From positions 1-8,018 of the forward strand of contig CAMPIK010000093.1 in NCBI GenBank assembly GCA_946886325.1: DNA of 8,018 nucleotides, read 5' to 3'. The first letter of the stretch is position 1, and the number at the start of each line of letters is the position of its first letter. The notes beneath the pieces are model-generated. The model was not told where the DNA came from and did no database searches. It worked only from the letters and a program-made list of their open reading frames with translations. The position numbers were made by a program, and so were the translations under genes. Of the stretch, positions 1 to 6,353 are shown one piece after another. Origin of the DNA: an uncultured Shinella sp. GTDB taxonomy: Bacteria; Pseudomonadota; Alphaproteobacteria; Rhizobiales; Rhizobiaceae.

Positions 1-2
1 AT

Positions 3-542
3 CAGGGCGCCTGGGTCGATGAGGACACCGATCTCAACCCGGTATCGGCGCGCTCTGTCGAGCGGGTGGAGGCCGAGAACCGCTGGCTCGGCCTCGGCGA
101 AACGCGCGGCCTTCCCGTTTCCGTCATGCGGCTTTCCGGCATCTACGGTCCGGGGCGCAACGCCTTTTGCAACATCGCCGACGGCAAGGCGCGGCGCCTC
201 ATCAAGAAGGACCAGGTGTTCAACCGCATCCGCGTCGAGGACATCGGCCGCGCCGCCGTCTTCCTTGCCGACAACAGGCTCGGCGGCATCTACAACATCA
301 CCGATGACGAACCGGCGCCGCCGCAGGATGTGGTCGAGGAAGCCGCCCGGCTGATGGGCGCCGAAATGCCGCCCGAAATCCCGTTCGATACCGCCGAACT
401 TTCGCCGATGGCTCGCTCCTTCTACGGCGAAAACAAGCGGGTTTCGAACGCCCGCCTGCGCGGCCTCGGCTTTCGATTCCACTATCCGAACTACCGGGTC
501 TCGCTTGCCGATCTGTGGCAATCCGGAAACTGGCGCGGCTAA
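3..542 (+). CDS. Extended short-chain dehydrogenase/epimerase family protein (3' part only)
   Basis: The reading frame is open from the left edge of the window, so the start codon and N-terminal Rossmann fold lie outside. The visible 179 residues end at TAA. They contain the conserved stretch RLSGIYGPGRNAF (start about nt 129), the R-x4-Y-G-P-G signature of NAD(P)-dependent extended SDR proteins. They also contain IRVEDIGRAAVFLAD and GIYNITDDEP, the segments in such epimerases that line the substrate pocket and form the C-terminal subdomain. The pattern resembles the YeeZ-like atypical SDR group. The GxxGxxG nucleotide motif and any YxxxK catalytic pair cannot be checked here. The substrate is unknown and no specific sugar is implied. 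The GTG at 66 should not be taken as the start, because the protein continues upstream in the same frame with conserved-looking sequence (GAWVDEDTDLNP). The product is presumably cytosolic. Confidence 0.85.
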   Translation, partial: QGAWVDEDTDLNPVSARSVERVEAENRWLGLGETRGLPVSVMRLSGIYGPGRNAFCNIADGKARRLIKKDQVFNRIRVEDIGRAAVFLADNRLGGIYNITDDEPAPPQDVVEEAARLMGAEMPPEIPFDTAELSPMARSFYGENKRVSNARLRGLGFRFHYPNYRVSLADLWQSGNWRG

Positions 543-895
543 AGGCAGAGGGCTCCGGTGCGGATCAATACAACCGCTGCGCGATCCAGCGCTACGGCTC
601 CTTCGATTTGGGGCACTGCTCACCTGTCGCGAAGAAAATAATTCTGCCAATTCTGACGCTGGGCCGGCGGCATTTCGCGAGGCAAGCATTGTGAAGTCTC
701 GGCGTTGAATCGGAAGTATTTTCCGGCATCACCGCTGTTGCCTGGAACGCAGAAGATCGCAGGCGATTGAATGCCGCATCGCCGCTATCGCCAGAATTGG
801 CGATCGGTTGAGGCACGTTTTCGCCATTTTTCGCCGGGATAGGGCGACCTTCATCAGCAGTATCTGAAACTGCTCTTTGAGGGACCAACAGATCT
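543..895. other. Gene-free gap with several short dyads, 5' region of the RlpA-family gene
   Basis: I see no convincing gene here. The open frames that cross it are extensions or shadows of neighbours. Base composition is less GC-rich than the flanks, for example around 630-660 and 700-730. Small inverted repeats are concentrated in the second half: CGGAA/TTCCG at 711-715 and 721-725; GGCGAT at 762-767 facing ATCGCC at 778-783; a perfect 7-bp stem ATCGCCA (787-793) with TGGCGAT (798-804) around a GAAT loop; and TCGCC/GGCGA at 831-835 and 843-847. No clear -35/-10 pair was found. The gap probably carries the promoter and leader of the downstream gene, whose GAGGGA (879-884) is a good ribosome binding site 11 bases before the ATG. 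Confidence 0.5.
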
Positions 896-1261
896 ATGAC
901 TTTCAAGCCTTCTACTGTCGCGCTTGCGCTCGTTCTCGGTGCAGCGTCCAGCGTCACCTCCGTATCTACTGCCTGGGCCTCCGATGGTTGCGGCCGGGCA
1001 TCCTGGTATGCGCTGACCTCGCGCACGGCATCCGGCGAACGGATGAACCCGGCCAAGCTGACGGCCGCTCATCGCAGCATGCGCTTCGGCACCAAGGTGC
1101 AGGTGACGAACGCGCGCAACGGCAAGAGCGTCGTTGTCCGCATCAACGATCGTGGCCCCTTCATTCGCGGCCGCGTGCTCGACCTTTCCAAGGCCGCCGC
1201 CGCCCATATCGGCATGATCAGTTCCGGTCACGCGAAGGTCTGCTACAAGATCATCGGCTGA
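896..1261 (+). CDS. Small exported RlpA-family protein (single double-psi beta-barrel domain)
   Basis: This 121-residue protein has an N-terminal signal peptide (hydrophobic residues 8-20, likely cut after AWA at 28) followed directly by one RlpA-like double-psi beta-barrel. Family RlpA proteins bind or cleave peptidoglycan, acting as lytic transglycosylases on glycan strands lacking peptide stems in Pseudomonas. Hallmarks seen are GRASWYAL (33-40), TASGERMN (44-51), [12 protein letters not shown] (55-66), [15 protein letters not shown] (75-89) and [12 protein letters not shown] (91-102). Using remembered Pseudomonas RlpA active-site numbering, E48, H59 and D85 match the key acidic/histidine positions, while the expected second Asp is N51. 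Two cysteines, C32 and C116, bracket the domain and could form a disulfide. There is no SPOR domain, so septal targeting as in full-length RlpA is not supported. The start is set by GAGGGA at 879-884. The protein likely acts in the periplasm, and enzymatic activity is an inference. Confidence 0.88.
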   Translation: MTFKPSTVALALVLGAASSVTSVSTAWASDGCGRASWYALTSRTASGERMNPAKLTAAHRSMRFGTKVQVTNARNGKSVVVRINDRGPFIRGRVLDLSKAAAAHIGMISSGHAKVCYKIIG

Positions 1262-1322
1262 CCCTCCCCGGCCCGGCCGCCCTTGCTCTTCTCCGCCCTG
1301 GCCGCTACAGCACGGCACAAAC

Positions 1323-1326
1323 GGAG
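1323..1326 (+). promoter_or_regulatory. Ribosome binding site deciding the methyltransferase start
   Basis: GGAG lies 7 bases before the ATG at 1334. The same frame is open further upstream to a TTG at 1283, but that extension has no comparable ribosome site and encodes a low-complexity basic stretch. The ATG at 1334 gives the family-like N-terminus MRLGGRLAGAIEVL. Confidence 0.6.
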
Positions 1327-1333
1327 ACTTGAG

Positions 1334-2623
1334 ATGCGATTGGGTGGCAGGCTCGCGGGAGCCATCGAGGTACTTGCCGATATCGAGGCGCGCAAACGGC
1401 CGGTGGCCGACGCCTTGAAGGACTGGGGCCTGTCCCATCGCTTTGCCGGCTCCGGCGATCGTGCCGCCATCGGCAACATCGTCTATGACGCGCTCCGCAT
1501 GAAGCTGTCGCACGCCTTCCTGATGGACGACGACAGCGCGGAGAGCCTCGGCTTCGCCGTTCTCTTCCGCCAGTGGGGTTTTGTCCCTGAGAGGCTTGCC
1601 GCCGAACTCGACGGTGACAAGTTCGCACCCGCGATGCCCGATCCGGCGCGCCTTTCCGCCTATGCCGCGAAAAGCCTCGACGATGCGCCGCTTAATGTGC
1701 AGGGCGACATTCCGGAATGGGTGCAACCCTCCTTCGAGGCGAACTTCGCCGAAGAATGGCTTGCCGAAGCCAAGGCGCTTGCCGGGCGGCCGACGCTCGA
1801 CCTGCGCGCCAATACGCTGAAGGCAAGCCGCGAAAAGGTGCTGAAGGCGCTGGAACGCAATGGGGCGACCGCCACGACGCTGGCGCGCTTCGGCATCCGC
1901 ATTCCCGCCGGCGAAGGCGCCTCGCGGCTGCCCAACGTCACGGCCGAACTGTCCTTCCAGAAGGGCTGGTTCGAGGTGCAGGACGAGGGGTCGCAGATCG
2001 TGTCGGACCTCGTCTTCGCGCAGGAGGGCGAGCAGGTCCTGGACTTCTGCGCCGGCGGCGGGGGCAAGACGCTCGCCATGGCGGCGGCCATGAACAACAA
2101 GGGGCAGGTTCACGCCTACGACACCGACCGCAAGCGGCTGGCGCCGATCATCGAGCGGCTGAAGCGGGCCGGCACGCGCAATGTGCAGGTTCACGAGGAC
2201 ATCGCCTCCCTTGCTGCACTCTCCGGCCGCTTCGACCGGGTTCTCGTCGATGCGCCCTGCACCGGCACCGGCACCTGGCGCCGGCGGCCCGATACGAAAT
2301 GGCGGCTGACGGAAAAGAACCTCGAGGAGCGGCTGACTCAGCAGGAGGCGGCACTCGCCAATGCCGCGACCTTCGTCCGGCCAGGCGGTTTCCTGCTCTA
2401 CGTCACCTGTTCGGTGCTGCCGGAGGAAAACGAGAACCAGGTCTACGCCTTCTGCGAGAACAATCCGGAATTCGAGATCCTGTCGGCCGGCGAGGTCTGG
2501 CAGGACCTCTTTGGAGCCGACAAGCCCCAGCCCTGGTCCGCCGACATGAAGACGGTGACGCTGACGCCCGCCGCGACCGACACGGACGGCTTCTTCTTCT
2601 GCGCGATGGGCCGCAAGGCCTGA
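1334..2623 (+). CDS. RsmB/NOP-family SAM-dependent RNA (cytosine-5) methyltransferase
   Basis: This 429-residue cytosolic enzyme should transfer methyl from S-adenosylmethionine to C5 of a cytosine in RNA, probably rRNA. Residues 1-140 form a helical region with a weak NusB-like stretch (AGSGDRAAIGNIVYDALR), less clear than in canonical RsmB. The SAM-binding motif I is VLDFCAGGGGKT (235-246). Motif IV is VDAPCTGTGTWRRRPD with the Asp-Ala-Pro-Cys of the family at 306-309. Motif VI is YVTCSVLPEENE with the nucleophile-type cysteine at C359. Both cysteines of the m5C mechanism are therefore present. Length equals that of E. coli RsmB (429), but rhizobia commonly carry more than one NOP-family member, so the exact rRNA position is not assigned. 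The gene lies 72 bases after the RlpA-family gene on the same strand, without an obvious terminator between, so co-transcription is possible. It converges on the HPP gene. Confidence 0.92.
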   Translation: MRLGGRLAGAIEVLADIEARKRPVADALKDWGLSHRFAGSGDRAAIGNIVYDALRMKLSHAFLMDDDSAESLGFAVLFRQWGFVPERLAAELDGDKFAPAMPDPARLSAYAAKSLDDAPLNVQGDIPEWVQPSFEANFAEEWLAEAKALAGRPTLDLRANTLKASREKVLKALERNGATATTLARFGIRIPAGEGASRLPNVTAELSFQKGWFEVQDEGSQIVSDLVFAQEGEQVLDFCAGGGGKTLAMAAAMNNKGQVHAYDTDRKRLAPIIERLKRAGTRNVQVHEDIASLAALSGRFDRVLVDAPCTGTGTWRRRPDTKWRLTEKNLEERLTQQEAALANAATFVRPGGFLLYVTCSVLPEENENQVYAFCENNPEFEILSAGEVWQDLFGADKPQPWSADMKTVTLTPAATDTDGFFFCAMGRKA

Positions 2624-2659
2624 CGCGCCACGCACGCATCCAAACGTCCGAGACGGGTC

Positions 2660-3163
2660 TCAGTCGACGCGGACAGGATATTGCTGGCGCGGCGGAATGA
2701 GGTGATGCAGCACGGCAAGTGCGACGAGCAGGAAACTGCCGACGAGCACGACTTCGCACAATTCGCCCGGCGCCAGAGCCGAGGCATAGCCCACCCGCGG
2801 CACGGCGCCCGCAGGGGGATGGGTCACGCGCAATGCCAGCATGGCCGCGATCGAGAGGCCGACGGCGGCGACCGCGACCAGCGCATCGCCCGGAAAGGCG
2901 AAAGCGGCCGCAAGCGAAAAGACAAGCGCGATACCATAGCCGCCGATGACGTTGGCCGGCTGGGCGAGCGGGCTCGACGCCTGGCCAAAGAGCAGCACCG
3001 CCGATGCCCCGAAGGGCGCAATCAGCAGCGGAACGCCCGTCTCGATCGACAGCAACGCAACGGCACCCAGCGCGATCATGGCGCCGAGACCGGATTTCAG
3101 GTGGCTGAGGGTGTCGCCGCGTGGTTCGTGGCGATGGAGATAGTGCTTGAGATGTCTGCGCAT
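2660..3163 (-). CDS. HPP-family integral membrane protein
   Basis: The 167-residue product has the layout of the HPP family. It has an N-terminal basic stretch with HEPRGDTLSHLKSGLGA (12-28), a hydrophobic pair of segments around 27-60 ending in APFGASAVLLFG (49-60), the conserved SSPLAQPANVIGG (63-75), membrane segments near 76-90 and 94-112, the name-giving THPPAGA (114-120), and a last segment near 136-154. Four to five inner-membrane helices are expected. Some cyanobacterial and plastid HPP proteins have been linked to nitrite transport, but most bacterial members have no known function and none is assigned here. No clear Shine-Dalgarno sequence precedes the ATG (3161-3163 on the minus strand). 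The start is still favoured because the HEPR stretch near the N-terminus is family-like. The gene is divergent from the imelysin cluster and shares its 319-base upstream region, so common regulation is possible but unproven. Confidence 0.88.
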   Translation of the reverse strand: MRRHLKHYLHRHEPRGDTLSHLKSGLGAMIALGAVALLSIETGVPLLIAPFGASAVLLFGQASSPLAQPANVIGGYGIALVFSLAAAFAFPGDALVAVAAVGLSIAAMLALRVTHPPAGAVPRVGYASALAPGELCEVVLVGSFLLVALAVLHHLIPPRQQYPVRVD

Positions 3164-3307
3164 GAACGTCGGCTGTTGTGACTATAATTCAGCCATATCG
3201 TACAATTTTTGTGCAGTAAACGACAAAGAGGTCGTCTCTTCGCCGAAGGCTTTGCGCTGCAGGCGGCGACGCCTCCAGACCGGCACAAATCGGTCTCGAA
3301 CGCAGCA

Positions 3308-3324
3308 TCTGAAATCATTCTAAA
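3308..3324 (+). promoter_or_regulatory. Candidate Irr-type iron control element (ICE-like)
   Basis: The 17 bases TCTGAAATCATTCTAAA fit the remembered rhizobial Irr consensus TTTAGAA-YNR-TTCTAAA. The right half TTCTAAA is perfect, the central three bases agree, and the left half matches 4 of 7. Irr is the haem-dependent Fur-family regulator that acts under low iron in Rhizobiales. The position just before a -10-like hexamer and upstream of an imelysin gene fits iron control. The left half-site is degenerate, so binding is a prediction only. Repression or activation cannot be decided from the sequence. Confidence 0.45.
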
Positions 3325-3325
3325 C

Positions 3326-3331
3326 TATACT
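3326..3331 (+). promoter_or_regulatory. Candidate -10 hexamer of the imelysin cluster
   Basis: TATACT (preceded by C, so CTATAC in the rhizobial style CTATAT) lies two bases after the Irr-like element. No convincing -35 is found at 16-18 bases upstream, where the element itself begins. This would suit a promoter controlled by a bound regulator. Transcription from here would give a leader of roughly 145 bases. The TTGACA at 3334-3339 looks like a -35 but lacks a good -10 at the right distance. Confidence 0.35.
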
Positions 3332-3384
3332 CTTTGACACCAGATTGCATTTGCTTCATGTAACGGGTGCCTGAAGACCTAAGA

Positions 3385-3450
3385 CCCGGCGCCAGCCGGG
3401 CCGCGCCCGGTCCGTCGCCCTCCCCGCAACGGATGAAGAGGCCGGGAGGG
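3385..3450 (+). other. Two potential hairpins in the leader of the imelysin cluster
   Basis: CCCGGC (3385-3390) and GCCGGG (3395-3400) form a perfect 6-bp stem with a GCCA loop. CCCTCCC (3418-3424) and GGGAGGG (3444-3450) can pair over a 19-base loop. Neither is followed by a T-run, so these are not intrinsic terminators. The second ends 22 bases before the ribosome binding site. The pairings are seen in the sequence; a regulatory role is speculative. Confidence 0.35.
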
Positions 3451-3482
3451 GGAGCAACCTGATCGGGACACCAGGAGATATC

Positions 3483-4763
3483 ATGAGACACGCCATCATC
3501 CGCGCAGCCGCCCTGGCGCTGCTTACGGCCACGTCGGCCCTTTCCATTCAATCCGCCCATGCGGCCACCGAGCCGGCGGCTGTCGTCACGCACTATGCCG
3601 AGATCGCACACGCCAAGTTCACCGACTCGCTTGCGGCGGCCAAGACACTCGATGCCGCGATCGACGCCCTGATCGCCACACCGACGGACGAGACCCTGAA
3701 GGCGGCGCGCGAAGCGTGGCTCAAGGCCCGCGTTCCCTACCAGCAGACGGAGGTCTACCGCTTCGGCAACGCCGCCGTCGATGACTGGGAAGGCAAGGTC
3801 AACGCCTGGCCGCTCGACGAAGGCCTGATCGACTATGTCGATGCGAGCTACGGCACCGAGAGCGACGAGAACGCGCTCTTCACCGCCAATGTCGTCGCCA
3901 ACCCGACGATCAAGATCGACGGCAAGGATGTCGATGCCTCCAAGATCACGCCCGAGTTTCTCTCCGGCACGCTGCAGGAGGCCGGCGGGGTCGAGGCGAA
4001 TGTCGCCACGGGCTATCACGCGATCGAGTTCCTGCTCTGGGGCCAGGACCTGAACGGCACCGGCGCCGGTGCCGGCAACCGCGCGGCGACCGACTTCGAC
4101 ACCGCCAATTGCACCAACGGCAATTGCGACCGCCGCGCGGCCTATCTGAAAGCCGCCTCGACGCTGCTCATCAGCGACCTCGAGGAAATGGTCGCGGCCT
4201 GGGCACCAGAAGGTGGAGCGACGAAAGCGGTCACCGCCGACCCGAAGGCCGGTCTTTCGGCCATGCTGACCGGCATGGGCTCGCTCTCCTACGGCGAACT
4301 GGCCGGCGAGCGCATGAAGCTCGGCCTGCTGCTGCACGATCCGGAAGAAGAGCATGATTGCTTCTCCGACAACACGCACAATTCGCACCTCTATGATGCC
4401 GTCGGCATCCAGACGGCCTATACCGGCGAATACACACGTCCCGACGGCACCAAGATGACCGGCCCCTCGCTCTCCGAGCTCGTGGCTGAGAAGGATGCGG
4501 CGCTCGACACCGAACTGAAGGGCAAGCTGGCAACGACGGTCGCCGCCATGGAGACCATGGCCAAGCGCGCCGAGACCACGGAAGCCTACGACCAGATGAT
4601 CGGCGAAGGCAACGCGGAGGGCAACGCCGTCGTGCAGGCAGCGATCGACGGGCTGATCGACCAGACGAAGACGATCGAGCGCGTCATTTCGTCCCTCGAG
4701 ATCGGCACGATTGAGCTTGAAGGTTCCGACAGCCTGGATAATCCTAACGCCGTCTTCCAATAA
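3483..4763 (+). CDS. Imelysin-family periplasmic protein (IrpA/ICMP-like), intact GxHxxE
   Basis: This 426-residue protein has a Sec signal peptide (hydrophobic 8-22, likely cut after AHA at 27). It then has the imelysin fold, a helical-bundle domain of iron-regulated envelope proteins once classed as peptidase family M75; insulin-cleaving activity was reported for a Pseudomonas member. Seen motifs are REAWLKAR (76-83) with the family Arg/Trp, YRFGNAAVDDWEGKVNAWPLD nearby, the putative metal site G-Y-H-A-I-E with H179 and E182, CTNGNCDRR (C210, C215, a possible disulfide), and HDCFSDNTHNSH starting at H291, typical of IrpA-like members. The expected role is binding iron or an iron complex in the periplasm, as the imelysin domain of EfeO does; protease activity is doubtful. 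It is the first gene of the cluster, with a strong AGGAG site and a candidate Irr element upstream. A 51-base gap with a hairpin separates it from the cytochrome gene. Confidence 0.93.
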   Translation: MRHAIIRAAALALLTATSALSIQSAHAATEPAAVVTHYAEIAHAKFTDSLAAAKTLDAAIDALIATPTDETLKAAREAWLKARVPYQQTEVYRFGNAAVDDWEGKVNAWPLDEGLIDYVDASYGTESDENALFTANVVANPTIKIDGKDVDASKITPEFLSGTLQEAGGVEANVATGYHAIEFLLWGQDLNGTGAGAGNRAATDFDTANCTNGNCDRRAAYLKAASTLLISDLEEMVAAWAPEGGATKAVTADPKAGLSAMLTGMGSLSYGELAGERMKLGLLLHDPEEEHDCFSDNTHNSHLYDAVGIQTAYTGEYTRPDGTKMTGPSLSELVAEKDAALDTELKGKLATTVAAMETMAKRAETTEAYDQMIGEGNAEGNAVVQAAIDGLIDQTKTIERVISSLEIGTIELEGSDSLDNPNAVFQ

Positions 4764-4778
4764 GCACATGCAAAGGCT

Positions 4779-4802
4779 GGCCGCGCGTTCCGGCGCGCGG
4801 CC
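4779..4802 (+). other. GC-only intercistronic hairpin
   Basis: GGCCGCGCG (4779-4787) and CGCGCGGCC (4794-4802) make a perfect 9-bp stem of only G and C around the loop TTCCGG. The sequence after it (CTGATCTCC) has no T-run, so it is not a standard intrinsic terminator. It lies between the stop codon at 4763 and the ATG at 4815, leaving only 12 bases before that start. It could stabilise the upstream message, cause partial termination, or lower ribosome access to the cytochrome start. Confidence 0.6.
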
Positions 4803-4814
4803 CTGATCTCCGGA

Positions 4815-6353
4815 ATGAACAAGGCAACGGTCAAACGCCTGATCCCCGCCGCCCTTCTGCTTCTCGTCACGGCGGGCGCCGTGGGTGCAGAGGCGACGCT
4901 TTCGCTGCCCCTGTCCGCGCGAGACGATCTTTCGGCGAAGGACAGGAAGCGCGTTCAATCCGTCACGCGCCCGACCAGGAACTTCGCCAAGGCCGAGAAA
5001 TACGAGGCCATGTCGGGCGGCGGGACGACCTCCGTCGCCAGCATCACGGCGGACAGCTTTTCGCATTTCTCCGCCAACCTCACCTTCGAGGAGGAAGAGA
5101 CCTTCAAGCTCGGCAATGCGCTGTTCCGCAAGCTCTGGGTCTCCTCGCCCTCTTCCACGCAGGCCTCCGACGGGCTCGGCCCGCTGTTCAACGCGCGCGC
5201 CTGCCAGACCTGTCATCTGAAGGACGGACGCGGTCATCCTCCGGAAGGAAACAGTGACGCAACTTCGATGTTCTTCCGGCTCGCCCGTCCCGCGAGGACG
5301 GCAGAAGAACAGGCGCAGCTCGACGCGCTCGCGCTGATGAGCCTGCCGGACCCGACCTATGGCGGCCAGTTGCAGGATCTGGCCGTGCCCGGCCTTGCCG
5401 CCGAAGGCCGGATGGCGATCGACTATACCGAGGAACAGATCACGCTGGCGGGCGGTGAGACGGTGTCGCTTCGCCGGCCGCGTTATTCCGTGTCAGACCT
5501 TGCCTATGGCGAGCTCGACCCCGCGACGACTTTGTCGCCACGCGTGACCCAGCCGATGATCGGTCTCGGCCTGATCCAGGCCATTCACGAGGCCGATATC
5601 CTGGCGCTGGCCGATCCCGACGACAAGGACGGCGACGGCCTCAGCGGTAAGGCGGCAGTGACGCGCGATCCTGTAACCGGCGACCCGGTGCTCGGGCGCT
5701 TCGGCTGGAAGGCGCAGAACGCCACGGTGCGCCACCAGTCCGCCGAGGCCTTTGCCGGCGATATCGGCATCTCGACGCCCGAGGTGAACCGCAGCCACGG
5801 CGATTGCACCGACAGCCAGGCCGCCTGTCTCGCGCTGCCGGTCGGCGTTCAGCCGCGTCTCGGCGATACGGAAGCGCCCGACCCGGTGCTCGACCTCGTC
5901 ACCTTCTATTCCGAAAACCTTGCGGTTCCGGCCCGGCGCAAGGCGAGCTTCGCCGAAACGCTCGGCGGCAAGAAGCTGTTCTACGAAGCCGGCTGCACGG
6001 GCTGTCACACGCCGAAATTCGTGACGCGGCGCGACGCCGGCAACAAGGCGCATGCCTTCCAGCTCATCTGGCCCTATTCCGACTTCCTGCTGCACGACAT
6101 GGGCGAAGGCCTCGCCGACGGACAGCCGGTCGGCCTTGCGACGGGAAGCGAATGGCGCACGCCGCCGCTCTGGGGCATCGGGCTGACGCAAACCGTCAGC
6201 GGCCATACCTTCTTCCTGCATGACGGGCGCGCGCGCAATCTCACCGAAGCGATCCTCTGGCACGGCGGCGAAGCGGCTGCCGCGCGAGACCGTTTCGCCG
6301 CCATGGCGAAGTCCGATCGCGATGCCCTCCTCGCATTCCTGGAGTCTCTCTGA
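4815..6353 (+). CDS. Di-haem c-type oxidoreductase, DHOR/DUF1111 family
   Basis: This 512-residue exported cytochrome has a Sec signal (hydrophobic 9-20, cleavage near VGA at 25) and two CxxCH haem c sites: CQTCH with C130, C133, H134 and CTGCH with C394, C397, H398. Other family segments are GLGPLFNARACQTCH, LHDMGEGLADG (H427, M429), FFLHDGRARNLTEAILW (H469 to W482) and HGGEA (483-487). M429 or a nearby His may supply a distal ligand, but this is inference. An acidic loop DPDDKDGDGLSG (267-278) looks like a calcium-binding loop. The family is often annotated as thiol oxidoreductase, but that activity is poorly supported; electron transfer in the periplasm is the safe statement. The length is normal for the family. 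The ATG has almost no Shine-Dalgarno sequence (only CGGA adjacent to it) and follows a strong hairpin. The stop overlaps the next start by one base (TGATG). Confidence 0.93.
   Translation: MNKATVKRLIPAALLLLVTAGAVGAEATLSLPLSARDDLSAKDRKRVQSVTRPTRNFAKAEKYEAMSGGGTTSVASITADSFSHFSANLTFEEEETFKLGNALFRKLWVSSPSSTQASDGLGPLFNARACQTCHLKDGRGHPPEGNSDATSMFFRLARPARTAEEQAQLDALALMSLPDPTYGGQLQDLAVPGLAAEGRMAIDYTEEQITLAGGETVSLRRPRYSVSDLAYGELDPATTLSPRVTQPMIGLGLIQAIHEADILALADPDDKDGDGLSGKAAVTRDPVTGDPVLGRFGWKAQNATVRHQSAEAFAGDIGISTPEVNRSHGDCTDSQAACLALPVGVQPRLGDTEAPDPVLDLVTFYSENLAVPARRKASFAETLGGKKLFYEAGCTGCHTPKFVTRRDAGNKAHAFQLIWPYSDFLLHDMGEGLADGQPVGLATGSEWRTPPLWGIGLTQTVSGHTFFLHDGRARNLTEAILWHGGEAAAARDRFAAMAKSDRDALLAFLESL

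Larger units (their letters stand above)
3164..3482. promoter_or_regulatory. Divergent control region between the HPP gene and the imelysin cluster
   Basis: This 319-base stretch has no gene. It contains an AT-rich part at 3181-3225, which on the minus strand offers TTGTCG (3226-3221) and TACGAT (3202-3197) spaced 18 bases, a weak promoter candidate for the HPP gene. It also has a small dyad GTACAA/TTGTGC (3200-3205, 3209-3214, one G-T pair) and ACGAC/GTCGT (3220-3224, 3231-3235). On the plus strand it holds the candidate Irr element and -10 hexamer listed separately, then a GC-rich leader with two potential hairpins. AGGAG at 3473-3477, five bases before the ATG at 3483, is a strong ribosome binding site for the imelysin gene. 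Confidence 0.6.

Noticed and set aside
505..708. Possible small protein of 67 residues overlapping the end of the SDR gene
   Set aside because: It begins inside the conserved SDR frame, has no good ribosome site and no recognisable features.
854..2635. Long minus-strand open frame (593 codons) across the RlpA-family and methyltransferase genes
   Set aside because: It lies opposite two plus-strand genes with clear family motifs. Its translation is rich in Arg, Gly and Ala without recognisable domains, as expected for an antisense frame in GC-rich DNA.
2650..2661. Palindrome GAGACGGGTCTC between the convergent methyltransferase and HPP genes, as a terminator
   Set aside because: The usable stem is only 4 bp with a CGGG loop and no T-run on either strand; it also overlaps the HPP stop codon.
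1717..2700. Alternative plus-strand frame inside the methyltransferase gene
   Set aside because: Its translation is Arg/Gly/Ala-rich low-complexity sequence out of frame with the conserved methyltransferase motifs, so it is a shadow frame.
3334..3362. TTGACA at 3334-3339 as the -35 of the imelysin promoter
   Set aside because: At 17 bases spacing the -10 would be CATGTA, a poor match. TATACT just upstream is a better -10.
3315..5237. Long minus-strand open frame (640 codons) opposite the imelysin and cytochrome genes
   Set aside because: It is antisense to an imelysin with intact motifs and a cytochrome with its first CxxCH, shows no domain of its own, and would run through the cluster's control region.
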